Origin: Verticillium longisporum
Lineage: Eukaryota; Ascomycota; Sordariomycetes; Glomerellales; Plectosphaerellaceae
NCBI GenBank assembly: GCA_019188255.1
Contig: JAETXT010000007.1
Location: 930,001 to 994,000 of the forward strand
Reading direction: 5' to 3'
DNA length: 64,000 bases
Within the stretch, counting starts at the first letter, position 1. Every line of letters starts with the position of its first letter. This document shows positions 41,355 through 53,601 of this stretch, one piece after another. The position numbers and the translations under genes are program-made. The notes beneath the pieces were generated by a model. It was not told where the DNA came from and did no database searches. It saw nothing but the letters and a program-made list of their open reading frames with translations.

Positions 41355-44300
41355 TGTGATGCGCGCTGAGCGCCGGGATAGCGACGTTCGAAGGAGGAGG
41401 AGGGCGGGGGGGGGAAGGTTAAGCCATGATCCACCTCCACAGCCTCGCCTCCAGGGGGATGTTGAACGTTAGTCGGTGGTGGTGGATGAAGTGGGGCGTC
41501 CACTGAGTATGTGATGCACCCAAAGACGCAACGTAGGTTCTCAGAATGAATATGGTCGAGACGCGCTGATTGAATTGGTAGTTGCGATATCCTTCCTCTA
41601 ACGACAAGTTGCTACTCCAGTAGTCCAAAGATGAGCAGATGCGCGATGGGGTGGGGCATCCCGATTTGGCACACGGGGGACAGGAGTGTGTGGGTGTCAC
41701 GTGGTTTTTTCATCAATCTGGCGCGCTACTGATACTGTTACTGGCGTGAGGGGATGGCAGGCTGACAACCCAAAGTCTGGGTGACTGGACAGCCAGCCAG
41801 TGACCCGTTGGAGGGTCCTGGTGCGACTAGTACCCAATCAGCTGAGGTTGCAGCGCGACGACTCGCAAAATGGCCGCCTACCAACCCAGTCAGCCGACTA
41901 CGTAGCCAATGGCGAGCGATTTGCCAAGTCTCCCCCTGAGAACCGAACCTCTTTCTGGCACTTGCCGAGGGCCAGCCAACCTCGTCTGTCCCAAATCGCA
42001 GCACATCAACCAGCGAGCGTCTCGAGGTCAAGGGTTGTTAAAGTGTCTGTCCAAATAGACAAACGGGCTTCTTTTCAAACACCAGATTGACCGAGGGTCG
42101 AAGTTTTAAACACCGTGAAGCATGGACAGCCCGGCCATGGGGGCAAAGTCGGGGGAACGATACGAGACAGGGCGCAGAAAATGATTCACGGGAACAGCCG
42201 GGCGCGGGCGAGACGCGCATGACGAGGAGTCCGAGAGACGTCCCAAACGTTTAAAAGTTGTTCAAAACCACTGCCCCGGCTAGCTGAGCACTGAAGGGAC
42301 ATCCTGTGCTGTTGTGAGGATGGCTCCAGTTGGGTCGCGGGGCCTCGGGGGCTACCACGCGGATCCGCGGCAGGGCGATCCCTGGCTTGTGATGGCTGGC
42401 TGCTTCGCAACACTCCACTCTAGCCTTTGCCATACAGCCTCGACCTCATTCACCATCGGCGCATTTCAGGCACACTGAACAGTAGCATCGAAAGTCGTCG
42501 GCTGGCCTTGGCGAGCTTCGGTCTCCGTCCGCGGTCGATAAAATCCAGACGAGACTAATTAAATGTGAGGGATGAGTTGGCGACGAGTATCGAGGTTGGC
42601 TGCCATGGCAAATCCAGCTTCCGTCCGCCTACAGGCCCCTCTCTTGATCCCTTCACCGACTCAACATGCTGCTGAAGGCCCCATCCACTATCGTGGTGTC
42701 GACATGTACAATGTGGACTCCGATGCATGGTAGAGATGCAGCTTTCACCGCTCTGACGGCTCAGGACGAGCTGGGTTCCTGTAGAAGGCAGCGCACCGCC
42801 ACCTCGGTCCATGTGCTACCAAGTAAGCCAAGGTTGTCGTTAAATCGTGGGTCTCGACAAACGAGGTGGCGATATGACTCTTATGTAGTATGTAAGGGAC
42901 GAACTGTAAGCAAAAAGCATTGGGGCGGACAGCCCGTGGTCGCTGGTGCGAGAGGGGCAGCTGAAATGAAGGGCGAACTGTGCCATTGCTCATCCGGGTC
43001 AAACTGGAGTGGGCAGTTGATGATGACAAGTAAAGCAAGTGATGAGGGTTTCGCACCTCAGGCAATAACCAGGTATGAGGCCAGCCTCACTTTTCCGCTC
43101 CCTGGCTCCGCGGTCCCCGGCCCTGGTCCTGTCGGCGGCCGCGCTGTCATGGTGCTCCAGCTCCATGCTTGCCATCTCCCTGGCCATATCGCCAGGACGG
43201 CCTGCATAGCAGCACAGGGGACGGAGGCATGTACTTTGCACAGTGGGTGCACCTAAGGCAAGGCAAGGCAATGTCGGTGCATCACGCCAGGTGTGCACAC
43301 CGGCGTGGCTGATGCGATCAGAGCAAAGAGAGAAGGATGGCCGATGGACGGATGGGTGGAGGACGTAAGGAGGTGGTGGCTCGTGCTGCCTCACCTGCCT
43401 CACTCTGTCGCTCCCGTCATGCGGGCCGTGGGCTGTAGCCGTCGATGGTCTGTGGTTGCAGTGACGGCGATGCGATGGCTACTCAGGCGTGGCGCGACGC
43501 GGCGCACGGTAGTGAATCCCGCCCATCCCTATCGTCCTTGATTCTGGGACACCAGAGTGGCATAGCTGAGGTATGATGATGGAGGTCGAATGAACAGTTG
43601 GTTTGTCATGCTGAATGCGATCCACTTGAGTCGCGTCAAGTGGATTGAGATTACACGTCCAGACAACAAGCACTGCGATGGGCTTCAGCGCACTACGACA
43701 ACACAATGGGCGGACACTGAGACGCAAGGATTGCTGGGGCGAGAAGAGCGATTGGGCACGAAACAGCGAGACAGCGCGGCCGCGGGCGAGGCCGTAGTAG
43801 CTACATTCGTCGCCCCGCCGACCCCTCCAACAAGTGACCCCCTCCTCCTCCTCCTGCTTCTAATGGCCCCTCCTGCTGGCCATCCCCCTTCCTCCCCCTT
43901 CTACCTCAGCCTCCCCCTTCTTCCGTCACGTTTTCCGGAGTCTTCCTGCATCCCGTTCGTTCTCATCAGACTTTACGTGACGGGACGGGACGGGACTGGA
44001 CTGTGCGCTACCACCTTCTATCGTGACGCGACGGTGGAAATTAGCACTGGGTACGAGCAACGCAGATAGTGGAGAACAGGTCTTCTCCTTTTATTCCCAC
44101 AGACCCAGTCATGGCAGGGATGCTTTCTCCCCAGTTCCAACTTCCGTTGGGCCACCCGGGAAGAGCCCGACTGGTACCGCGGCCTCTATTGACCCCACCC
44201 GTTACGAGAGTGGCTCCGTTCTGTAATGTTGAGAGGGGCATCGGTGGACGGAAGCTCCAGAAAGAGCTCTTCCAAAGCAGCCCCGTTCATCCCCAAGCAG

Positions 44301-45966
44301 CTCCAACAGCTCCAGAAGCTCCATCTCTACTGCGTGCCTACCGCGTGTCCGGTAATGTGCGTTGCGCCTGCATCTGGGGGAGGGCTCCAGCTGCCAGGCA
44401 GCCTGGGGGCCCAGGGGGCTGGCTCACCTCACCGACTTGGGAAAGGTAGGTCGAGTCCCGCGATGGAGCGCTAGTCCTGTACGTTTTGTACAGCAAAGCA
44501 AGTTGAATGAGTGCCGATGTGTCTAGGAGGCTCCATCACCTCGAGAAAAGCACTGTGACGGTGACAGGGAGCAAAGGGGGAACGTCAGGAGCGACTGTAG
44601 CGACAGGAACGACATGTTCGATCGAAGAGGAGCAAACTGAACCCAAGAGTGGAGGAAGCCTTGCTATCCAACACATTCGGAGCTGTCAGTGGCCGAGGCA
44701 ACACCGTCAAACGGATACGTTTCCCTTCGGACTCACCTGTCAGTCCAGTCAAGCCCGTGCCAGCCCTCGCCTGGAAGGTAGAAAATTTTCTGATTCTCTT
44801 TTTTCCCCTTCCACTTTGCTTCTGTTTGGAACCGGCCCCTTTCCATCCTCTACTTTCCGAACCCCCTGTGCACGTACCCTTCAATACACGAGTACTGACA
44901 CTCGAATGTGTGGGTTTTTTTATCTGGTACTGAGCGGTTGGTGTGGCTCGGTAGCTCGGAGGGGATATAAGGGGAAGAGCGGGGGCAATTAAAGTCATCA
45001 TCATTGGGTTGGTACCCGGCAGACAGTCCACGGTAGCTAGCAGCTTGTCGGTATTCGTTCCTTATTCCAGACGAGATTAGCTGTCCCATGTCTCCCGAAC
45101 GCCCAGGTGGAGGTGGATTTGTACGGACTCAGTCTTCTTCGGACTGACAGTGAGGTGGCTCCACCACTGAGCACGACGCTACCGGGCCTGCTATGCTAGC
45201 AGGCATGTAGCTGCTAGCGCAGAAGGTACCTGAATAGACCACGAGCCGAAGACCGGCACTGTGTGGGGTCTCCCCACCCCTCGCAAGGTGCACACGGCAC
45301 ACACGACACTGGGAACTGGGTACGCAGTGCTGGGCGCTGGCGACGGATCGCGCCTTCCTGCTATTCTCTCACGCGCTGACACGATCATGCTCCCCTCCCC
45401 GCCTGGTGGTGTCGCTGGTGCGCTGGAGTGCTGGCTGGCCGTGCTCTGATGGCCGCCCCTCCCTCCACTTTCCAGTGTCCCGCCTCTGCCCCCCCCCCCT
45501 TCCCCCTCCCCCCTTTGGTCACATCAAAATCCCACCAGCAACGTCCCAAAAGTGATCTATCTCCCCCCCCCCTTCTTTCCCTCCCCCACCCTTCTCTCCT
45601 GTCACATCCATCCTCCCACATCCCTCTTCAACGAGCCATCCCCCCCCGCGCCGCTGTCGGTCAGAACAGGTGCCTGGTCCCATCCAAGAAACCCCACACC
45701 AAAGAACATCCCATGAGAATACCGAACCAAATGATCTCCCACATCGCTCAGACCCAAGCCACGCTTTAATCGCCCACGGCGTCGTGCGAGGAGCGCCAGA
45801 CGACTTCAACATCGCTCCTTCATCGAGTCCGCTCAACTGTGCTTTTGGAAGCCACTGTCCAGTCGTTGTCAACCGTCGACGTTCACTCTCCTTTTCTCGA
45901 TCGCATTCATCGTCGAGCGCCAAAGAATCAACACGGAAAAGAAGCTCACCAGCCACCCTTACCGAA
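41355..45966. promoter_or_regulatory. Long divergent regulatory region, RasGEF and C2H2 regulator
   Basis: The longest gene-free stretch, 4.6 kb. It is GC-rich with pyrimidine tracts at about 43835-43935 and 45450-45640, the latter a C/T-rich strip 330-520 bases before the C2H2 start codon. Short direct repeats include AAGGC near 43255-43272 and GGGAC near 43979-44000. Many short open frames exist on both strands, but none has domain content. It probably combines an extended promoter and a long 5' untranslated leader. A long non-coding RNA cannot be excluded. Confidence 0.5.
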
Positions 45967-48620
45967 ATGCCTGCTAGTGTCGCCGTTCTGCCACCGGCAG
46001 TCCCCGCAGCCCCGGCTTCTCGAAAGACTTCGCTTGCGCCGGAACGCAAGTACAAATGCCAGGTATGTTCATTTTGTCGAATCCCAACGAAGGGCGTGAC
46101 CTCGCCATACTGACACGCTGCACAGTTTTGCGCTCGCGCTTTCAGTCGATCTGAGCACCGAAGCCGCCATGAACGATCTCGTGAGTTGCCTCCGACCCCC
46201 GTCTTCTCTTGAGTCGAGCCCTCTCCCTTCCACAAGGCCACGCAGTCCGTCGACCGCTGCCTTTCTCGTACACTCCCCCTCGTGGATGTGTCGAAATGAT
46301 ATGACTGACTTGTTCGTGCCACAGACACCAAGGAACGCCCCTTCAAGTGCATGAAGTGCCGCAGTACCTTCGTCAGGCGTGACCTTCTTCTTCGACATGA
46401 CCGAACCGTGCATGCTCGCGATGCGTCAGGACCTCCACTTCACAGTGACTCGAAGCGCAGGAAGCCGCGTGGTGGCCCTGCCAAATCCCCGATAGCCATC
46501 GATACGTCCGCTCTCGAACAAATCGAAGCCACCAGTGATGGTATTTTCGATGTTGAGACGGCTGCCATGCTGGTGGCCGACCTTCACCATAAGGCCACGG
46601 CTGCCATGCGCAACGGAAGCTATGATGGAAACTCGCCAACGCCGTATTCCCCTCGCGGATCCGCCCTGTTGGAGCCCTCAGTGACATACCCCTCCGGCGC
46701 GATTGCGTTGCCTCAGTGGGACTCTTTCATGCCTCAGTCCGCTGCCGAGTCCAAAGCTCACTCCATCACGTCTTCCACGTCGGGCTCTTTCGAGTCCCAA
46801 CAGTCGTTCACCACGTCGAGCACAATGCAGCCCCACATCAACCAATTGCCTCCACTCAACGGTCAAACTTGCAATGGTTTGGTGCCGGCGCTGCAGTCCA
46901 TGATCAGCTCGTTGCCCAATTCGACTGTGGGTACGCCCGTGACGCACAGCTCGCACATGCACGAAAACGCTGCGTTCCAGACCCCGCAAGTAACCAACGA
47001 CGATGCCCGCAATCTGATTCTCGACAACATCAGGGCCATGGATTCGGAGCACGCCATTCCTGACGGCTTCCGCCTTCCCAGCTTGGCGTCACTGAACCGG
47101 TATCTGTCGACGTACTTCGGCCTCTTCCACCACCACCTGCCTTTTCTTCACCCGGCCTCCTTCGACCCCACTTGTGTGTCTCCGGCGCTGCTTCTTGCTG
47201 TTCTGAGCATTGGCGCCCTCTACGCCTTCGATCAAGATCAGGCCTACATGCTACACATTGGCTCCAAGGTCCTCGTCAGCCAGTTCCTCCAGAACAAGGA
47301 AAACTTCAGCTCGAGGAAGTGCCCCCTCTGGACCATGCAGGGCTCATTGGTCAACATGATCTTTGCCAGCTGGAGTGGCGATCCCAAGGGCTTGGAGTGG
47401 GCTTGCTCGATCAAGAGTCTGCTCGCCAACATGGTGGCCGGAAACCGGTACGAACTCAAGCTTCGGCAGGAAGCCCGTGGAGGCGCCCAGCCCAGTCGTG
47501 CCGAATGGGTTGAAGACGAAGGTTGCCGTCGTACATACTACGCTGTCTACATCTTCTTCGGTCTGCTGACGCTCTCCTACAACCACACTCCCGCCATCAG
47601 CTTCAACGAGTTTGAGGATCTTCACTTGCCTTCTTCAGAGGGCCTCTGGAACCTCAAGGTAGCAGACGATACCACGTGGGCCGAGCAAATGAAGAGTTTG
47701 CCTGTTGTGACTTTCATGGAGGCGCATGACAATCTGTTCCAGGGAGAGACACTCAGGTACAGCGCGTTTGCAAGCCGTGTCATGATCAACGCGCTCTTTC
47801 TCGAAGTTTGGTACCACAAGCGTAGCCCGGAAGCTTTGCAGGACGTGGTGACAGAGTACAAGCTGCGCCTCGCTCTGGAGACGTGGGAGAAGTCCCTCGA
47901 ACTCTGTGAGCCGGAGACGTCGGCTGTACCCCTCAGCGCCCCTCACAAGGGACACCCTCTCATCTTCAATGCGAAGGCTCTGTACCGCAATGCACGAGCT
48001 CGTCTCGAGGTGGACCTCAAGGCTGTGCAGGAAGCCCTTCGCTACCACGACTCGTACGAAGTCGCAGCTGCCATGTCCAACGCTCGTGATCGTGTGAAGA
48101 GATCAAGCGAGATGATCAAGGTTATCCAGGAGTGTTACAACTGTATTGAGATTGCTGTGGTGCAGGGTGTGCGGTGGGTTGCGCGGACGTCGCCGACGAA
48201 CTGGAGTGTTGAGCATGCGCTCTGCGGTCTCGATCTCATGATCATCCTCTCTCTGTGGCTTTACCGTCTGGAACATGACGAGGAACCTGCCACAGAGGAG
48301 GAATTGGCCATGTACAACAAGGTTAGACTCCTCTTCGACAAGGACCTCGATGAGGCCTACGCCACACAGCTCAGTTCTGTCGTGGCCAGGCTTTGGGGCT
48401 CCATGCTCGACGAGGTAGTCGTATGGGGGTAAGTTGCCTCGACTGTCTTCTGATGACCCGTTGGCTAACGTATTTTACCAGAATCACCCGACTCATGGGC
48501 GAATCATTCCGCCATCACGCGCAGGCGCTCGTCGGATACGTCGACGATATGGAGGCGTCCTCAAACGTATCAACCCCGTCAATGATTTCTCAGGGGGCTG
48601 ATGAGGATAGCGTGTATTAG
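45967..48620 (+). CDS. C2H2 zinc-finger transcription factor with fungal regulatory domain
   Basis: Exons 45967-46062, 46126-46180, 46325-48428 and 48482-48620 encode 797 residues. Two tandem C2H2 fingers are built across the first two introns: YKCQFCARAFSRSEHRSRHE then RSH, and FKCMKCRSTFVRRDLLLRH then DRTVH. A basic patch KRRKPRGG follows. A Ser/Thr/Gln-rich region (about 100-220) leads to the fungal-specific transcription factor domain (LNRYLSTYFGLFHHHLPFLH, LSIGALYAF, EDEGCRRTYYAVYIFFGLL). This two-finger plus regulatory domain layout is that of Adr1/AmdX-like and secondary-metabolism regulators. The start is the only ATG in the open frame upstream of the fingers. Intact. Confidence 0.88.
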
Positions 48621-50133
48621 TTCGAAAGAGACGACTGAAACGATTTCCTTTGTTTTCTTAAGGGTTTGCACGGGGGTGGTCTCCGTTTTCCTTGGCATCA
48701 TATACCTCTTGGTTTACATCAGGCGTTACGGGACCCGAGGGCTCATACCAGCGCCGCCGTCCAGCCTTCGCGCTGCGAAAGTGGGAGGGTGCTGACGGCG
48801 CGGGGCTGCAGGCTTTGCGTGTTCCGCATACGCTGCGTTGCATTTTGGTTTCCTTGATTTTTTCCGTTCCCTTTTCCTTGGACTCTTTCCTTCGCAATCG
48901 GGTCTGGCCTCGGATCAAGGGCAATAATGGGCTGGATGACTTTGGTGGCGGCTCACCACGGCTTGCGATGTGCTGGAAAGGAAGGGGATACTCGCACACG
49001 CAAGCTTTGGAGCGGTCCTCCTCGTGTTGGCTGGTCCAGAACTGGTCTCGCTGTAACGGACCCTGCGTTTCGCCTTTCGTTGTCGAACAGGTTGATTTTG
49101 ACCGACGGCACATAACTATCTCCTAATCACTCAGGCTGCGATGTCGCGTCGATTCTTTTCCTCACCCTCGGTACCTTCTCTTCTTCACTTGACTGCGTTT
49201 CCTTATCCTTTTGCTCATCGTATCATTCTTTGTCTGTTGCATTTCATGTCGTCTTGCTTGCTCTTCCCTTTTTTATTTCCTGCTTCGTTTCGCCCCTGAC
49301 TTTTCAGATACCTTGTTCGATATACAGATTGCACCTGTTGATTCCCTTGGAGGGATGGGGTTCTGATGGAAGCTGAAAGGCAGCAATGGGTTGGGCTAAG
49401 GTGGATTTTTGCGAACAGCACGACATCTCTCCTGATCCAGACAGGCGGGTTAATGGTGGCAAGGGTCGGGACTGGGATGGCGAGCTGTGCGCAAGCATGT
49501 GTACCTATAGAAAGGCCCACTTGGAGTTTTCGTTGTGCATCTCGTTCCAAGCTTTTTTCTTTTCCTTTCGAAGTCAATATCACATCTCTTCCAACATCAA
49601 TGCTCGCAAGATATCGGTCAGGATGCGGTGAGCTGTGGTGTGTGCGACAGCATAACTGGGTGCTTCAGCAGATCTTTCCATCTGGAGAAACCGCTTGTCG
49701 TGTAGGCATCCATCTAGCAAGGTTGCCATCCTAAGAACCCGAAGTGTCGTCCGTCTCGCCGAGAGAGGCATTGTGTCTCCGTGGTGGGTAGATTGACAAG
49801 CTAACGTCGTAAGGGCGCGGTGAGCAGATTTCTTTGGCAGCGAGTGTGCATTGACATCTCGAGGACGTTGAAAGCCACTCGGCGATGTAGACTAGGCCAC
49901 ACAGAAGTACCTCGTTAGGCTCGGGACTCCGCGCATCTCCATGACTGATGATGATGATGCGGAGCTCATCCCTGTTTCCAGCGACCCACACTCCCCGCAG
50001 CATGACGATGCGGGGAATAGAGGCGGCGCCAGCTCTAAGTGAAGCAAGATTCTCATAACTACCAGGACTACCTAGGTACCTTGCTTCATAGCTCCGCGAT
50101 GCAACTTTGTTACCACATGTCTACTCCGCCGCC
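48621..50133. promoter_or_regulatory. Intergenic region between C2H2 regulator and GH64 gene
   Basis: About 1.5 kb. The first part is T-rich on the plus strand (48840-49300) and likely includes a long 3' untranslated region. A short CCTAGGTACC-type repeat lies at 50068-50083, close to the GH64 start. No gene supported. Confidence 0.45.
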
Positions 50134-51273
50134 ATGACGCGACCCACGCTGGACATTGTGCTTAGGAACAACACAACGTCTGACAAGGCATATGCGCACA
50201 TCACGGGCCTAGACTTGAACAAGGGCAATGCCGTCTTTATAATCCGCGCCGATGGGCATTCGGCCTACTACCCAGCCTCTCCCAAGGATATCTTGAAGCC
50301 GCTGGAAGCAGACTGCAACATCCCTCTCGGGCCCAGGGGGTCATCCACCAAAGTCACGATCCCCCAAATCGCTGGCGGTCGCATTTGGTTTTCGCTTGAA
50401 GGGCCTCTGACATTCCTGCTGAACCCAGGACCGGCTGTTGTCGAACCCTCAGCCACAAACCCCACTGATCCCAACTACAACCTGAACTGGGGGTTCTGCG
50501 AGCTCACCTACAACGCTGCGCAGCTGTACGTCAACATTTCCTACGTTGACTTTGTCAGCCTGCCTATCGCGCTGCAGCTCGAGACCGATGACGGCAAGGT
50601 CACTACCGTGCCAGGCTTCCCCGCCAACGCCCTCGACGCCGTCTGTGACGCACTCGTTGCGCAGGACACCAACGAACAGGCCGGCTGGTCACGTCTTGTC
50701 GTGCGCGCGGCGGATGGAACGGCAAACCTGCGCGCCCTGAGCCCCAACTCGGCCATGGTCATGAACCCAGATCTCCTCAACACGTACTTCCAGTCCCACG
50801 TTGACAGCGTGTGGAAGAAGTATCGCGACAACGACCTCGTCGTGCACACACAGGCTGAGTGGGGCGACGTCAAGGGGCGCGTAGGTGGCGACGACAAGCT
50901 GACCTTTGAGGGCATCGGCTCCTTCGCCCGCCCGTCCACCCGCGACATCTTCGGCTGCAGTTCGGGGCCGTTTGCTGGTTACCCTGCCGACAAGGCTGCT
51001 GCCATGGGCAACATCGGGGCACGCCTGGCGGCTGCTTTGAATCGATCGACGTTGCTGTCCAACGGTCGCCAGCCTGAAGGTGAAAAGGTTGAGGCCTATT
51101 ATCAGGAGGCTGAGACGAACCACTATTCGCGAATCTGCCACGAGGTGAGCCTCGAGGGGCGGGGTTACGCCTTTCCATATGACGATGTGGGCCCCGCCAA
51201 TGGCCATGATCAGTCTGGGTGTTTGTTCGACTCGAATCCCAAGGTCCTCACGGTCACAGTGGGTGGAGCGTAG
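50134..51273 (+). CDS. Glycoside hydrolase family 64 beta-1,3-glucanase
   Basis: Thaumatin-like GH64 enzymes hydrolyse beta-1,3-glucan, releasing mainly laminaripentaose. Single exon, 379 residues, start at the ATG 50134. Family sequence is clear in WGFCELTYNAAQLYVNISYV followed by DFVSLPIALQL, in the middle (PGFPANALDAVCDALVAQD) and at the end (NHYSRICHEVSLEGRGYAFP, YDDVGPANGHDQSG). No signal peptide: the N-terminus MTRPTLDIVLRNNTTSDKAY goes straight into the first strand. The product may therefore be intracellular or leave by another route, unless a 5' exon was missed. The frame is intact and the 5' 27 codons have no other ATG. Confidence 0.87.
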   Translation: MTRPTLDIVLRNNTTSDKAYAHITGLDLNKGNAVFIIRADGHSAYYPASPKDILKPLEADCNIPLGPRGSSTKVTIPQIAGGRIWFSLEGPLTFLLNPGPAVVEPSATNPTDPNYNLNWGFCELTYNAAQLYVNISYVDFVSLPIALQLETDDGKVTTVPGFPANALDAVCDALVAQDTNEQAGWSRLVVRAADGTANLRALSPNSAMVMNPDLLNTYFQSHVDSVWKKYRDNDLVVHTQAEWGDVKGRVGGDDKLTFEGIGSFARPSTRDIFGCSSGPFAGYPADKAAAMGNIGARLAAALNRSTLLSNGRQPEGEKVEAYYQEAETNHYSRICHEVSLEGRGYAFPYDDVGPANGHDQSGCLFDSNPKVLTVTVGGA

Positions 51274-51891
51274 TGATGCGGATGTCAGATGTATTGACTC
51301 GAAATGCGAATGTGTCCTTTACCGTGCCAGTTTGTGCGTGTGCTGCTCTATTCAACATGCTGTGCGCGACGTTGATATGCCATGTTCGGTCCAAAAACGC
51401 AAGCTCACGCATGTGTGGCCAGCTTCAAAACTGTCTGGCATGGAAGCAGTGTCAGCCACCCAATAGTTCAGACTGCCTTAATGCCAGCCCGCATGTATCA
51501 CGGTCGAGGACCTGACGGTTATGATTCTCGTGCTCCGTTGCAGCGCACAAGGCTGCCACGTTCCACTGGTTTCCTGCATATACACGGCATGCTCCAACAT
51601 TGTCCTTCACGCGAATCTCCGAAGGTGACCACGGAGCTCGAGTATAGACGAGGTTTCGGCTGGCGATCATTAAGCTTCCGCCCCCGCAACTTCTTGAGCC
51701 AAAAGCAGCCCCAGGGCTGATTTGCCGTCAAATGAATGCACTTGCGAAGGCCAGCCAAACAGACTGGCACGGCGCCATGTCAGAGCGCAGACCAGACGAG
51801 AACAACCCACACCGGCAGGATCATGGCGACGTTCTGGCCACTCGCCGCCAACGTTGAGTATCAGCGCGGCCAAGTAAGCGTGTGGCTTCTT
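51274..51891. other. Convergent intergenic region GH64/CYP8
   Basis: Some 620 bases between convergent genes. Short open frames only, no domain content, no repeat noted. Confidence 0.45.
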
Positions 51892-53601
51892 TCACCAATT
51901 ATCGAAATTGCCAAAGCCGCCACTCTTTGCCTTCTTCTTCGGCGGCTCGTTCCATGTGTCCAGGTTGTCCCCTACCACTTCCTCGCTGGGCTGTTGTGAG
52001 GACAAATACTTCCCTACGCCGCCTCCAATGGTTTCGCCGGCAGAAGTGCCATCCGCGCGGAGTCTCTTGCCCGTCCACGTGGTACGGTCGTCTTCCGTGC
52101 CACCACTTAGCTTGATGGCCTCCTTGGCCTTGTCGGCCTTTTCGCGCTCGAGCTTTTGCTTCTGGAATTCATCAAAGGGATCCACATAAACCACGACGTT
52201 CTTCATGACAATGTCGTCGATAGGACGGTCGGAGCTATCTGTAGCCACATTCTCAATCTTGGAGAGGACATCCAGTCCCCCGACGACCTTGCCGAAGATT
52301 GTGTGCTTGCGGTCCAAATGCTTAGCAGCGCGGTAAAGAATGAAGAACTGACTCGAGTTCGTGTTCTTGCCCTTGTTGGCCATGCTCAGCAAGCCGCGCG
52401 CTTCGTGTGTCAGAGGGCCCTCGAATTCGTCCGGAAAGTTCTTGCCCCAGATGCTTGTGCCACCTTTGCCCGTCCCTGTGGGGTCTCCGCCCTGAATCAT
52501 AAAGTTGCGGATGTTGCGGTGGAATGCTACTCCGTTGTAGTAGCCCTTCTGAGCGAGCTTGATAAAGTTCCATACAGCACGAGGAGCGAATTCTGGGAAC
52601 AGCTCAATATTGAGCTCGCCAAGGTTTGTTTCGATACGAACGTAGCCCGAAGTCTTGATACGCTTCGGCTTGAGCATGTATTCCTCGTCCGATATGAGTG
52701 CGCGCTCGCCGCTCGTCTCCGGAGTCAGTCCCGTGCTGGTGAAACTGGCGGCGGCACGTCCTGTGGTGTAGACGGCAGCGTTCGGAGCCTGCTTCTTGTC
52801 GTTGATCATCGACGTCCTCGGCGCGACGGCCGCAGATTTGACCAGGGCACCGCCGGCCGCCGTCCGGTTCACATCGCCACCGGCCTCGCGTTCCTTGCGG
52901 GCTTTTTCCACGGCCAGTTTCGCCCTGAGAACCTTGTCGCCGATACGGCCTAGCGCATCGACGTTGACGTTGCCGTTCTTGCGCTCCTCCTCCTGCTCCT
53001 TAGTCAAGAGAGCCTCTTGGCCGTCGTTCAGATATTTGAATTGGCTAAGGTCGCGGCTCGCGGCGTTTTGTGGGTCTTGAAGCGTGATGATGTCGGCGCG
53101 AGTGAAGTCCTCGTCGTCCACAAGATCCTTCCAGTTCTTCGCCTTGATGTTCATCTTCTGCACCGTATCCCACGCAAAGACATTGGCGTAGGCGCCATGA
53201 CGAATGGCAACGATGTGTGTATTGTCGGTGAAGACTTTGTACGAGACAGGATCGATGAGATCGCCGCGGCCGTCGCTGAATCCAGGCGTGCGCGAGTCGG
53301 TCTCGGCGTTGCGAGCAAAGTTGAGCTTGATGAGGTCCTTGGCGCTCAGCGGCTCGCCATCCACGGGGTTTGTCTTGTGTTTCTGTAGCCACGAGTCGAT
53401 GACCTCCACGTCGAATATGGTGCCGCTCCTGGTGCACACGGGGTTCTTGAAGGGCTGGAGGCTGGCGGCGCAGAAATTGAAAGGCAGTCGGCGAAAGGAA
53501 GCACCACCGGAGCGCGACTTGGCGCCGGCGGAAGCCGAGTAGTTGTCGCCGCTGGACCACTCGCTGTGGGTGATGTAAAGTTTGTCGGTGCCTTTGCCCA
53601 T
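51892..53601 (-). CDS. U-box cyclophilin, peptidyl-prolyl isomerase-like 2 (CYP8/PPIL2)
   Basis: Nuclear protein of the PPIL2/Cyp60 family, spliceosome-associated, joining a ubiquitin-ligase U-box to a prolyl isomerase. Single exon, 569 residues. The N-terminus MGKGTDKLYITHSEW is diagnostic, so I place the start at the ATG 53601, not the GTG two codons upstream. The U-box covers about residues 40-100 (LPFNFCAASLQPFKNPVCTR, FDVEVIDSWLQKHKTNPVDG). A charged helix (TKEQEEERKNG) separates it from the cyclophilin domain (about 320-480) with FHRNIRNFMIQGGDPTGTGK, SMANKGKNTNSSQFFILY and HLDRKHTIFGKVVGGLDVL. The usual active-site Trp is replaced by His (HLD), as in many PPIL2 relatives. It ends in a basic SGGFGNFDNW tail. 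Confidence 0.92.
   Translation of the reverse strand: MGKGTDKLYITHSEWSSGDNYSASAGAKSRSGGASFRRLPFNFCAASLQPFKNPVCTRSGTIFDVEVIDSWLQKHKTNPVDGEPLSAKDLIKLNFARNAETDSRTPGFSDGRGDLIDPVSYKVFTDNTHIVAIRHGAYANVFAWDTVQKMNIKAKNWKDLVDDEDFTRADIITLQDPQNAASRDLSQFKYLNDGQEALLTKEQEEERKNGNVNVDALGRIGDKVLRAKLAVEKARKEREAGGDVNRTAAGGALVKSAAVAPRTSMINDKKQAPNAAVYTTGRAAASFTSTGLTPETSGERALISDEEYMLKPKRIKTSGYVRIETNLGELNIELFPEFAPRAVWNFIKLAQKGYYNGVAFHRNIRNFMIQGGDPTGTGKGGTSIWGKNFPDEFEGPLTHEARGLLSMANKGKNTNSSQFFILYRAAKHLDRKHTIFGKVVGGLDVLSKIENVATDSSDRPIDDIVMKNVVVYVDPFDEFQKQKLEREKADKAKEAIKLSGGTEDDRTTWTGKRLRADGTSAGETIGGGVGKYLSSQQPSEEVVGDNLDTWNEPPKKKAKSGGFGNFDNW

Noticed and set aside
43590..44069. Open frame of 159 codons in the long spacer
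   Set aside because: Composition follows the C/T-rich tract (poly-Leu, Pro) and there is no conserved sequence.
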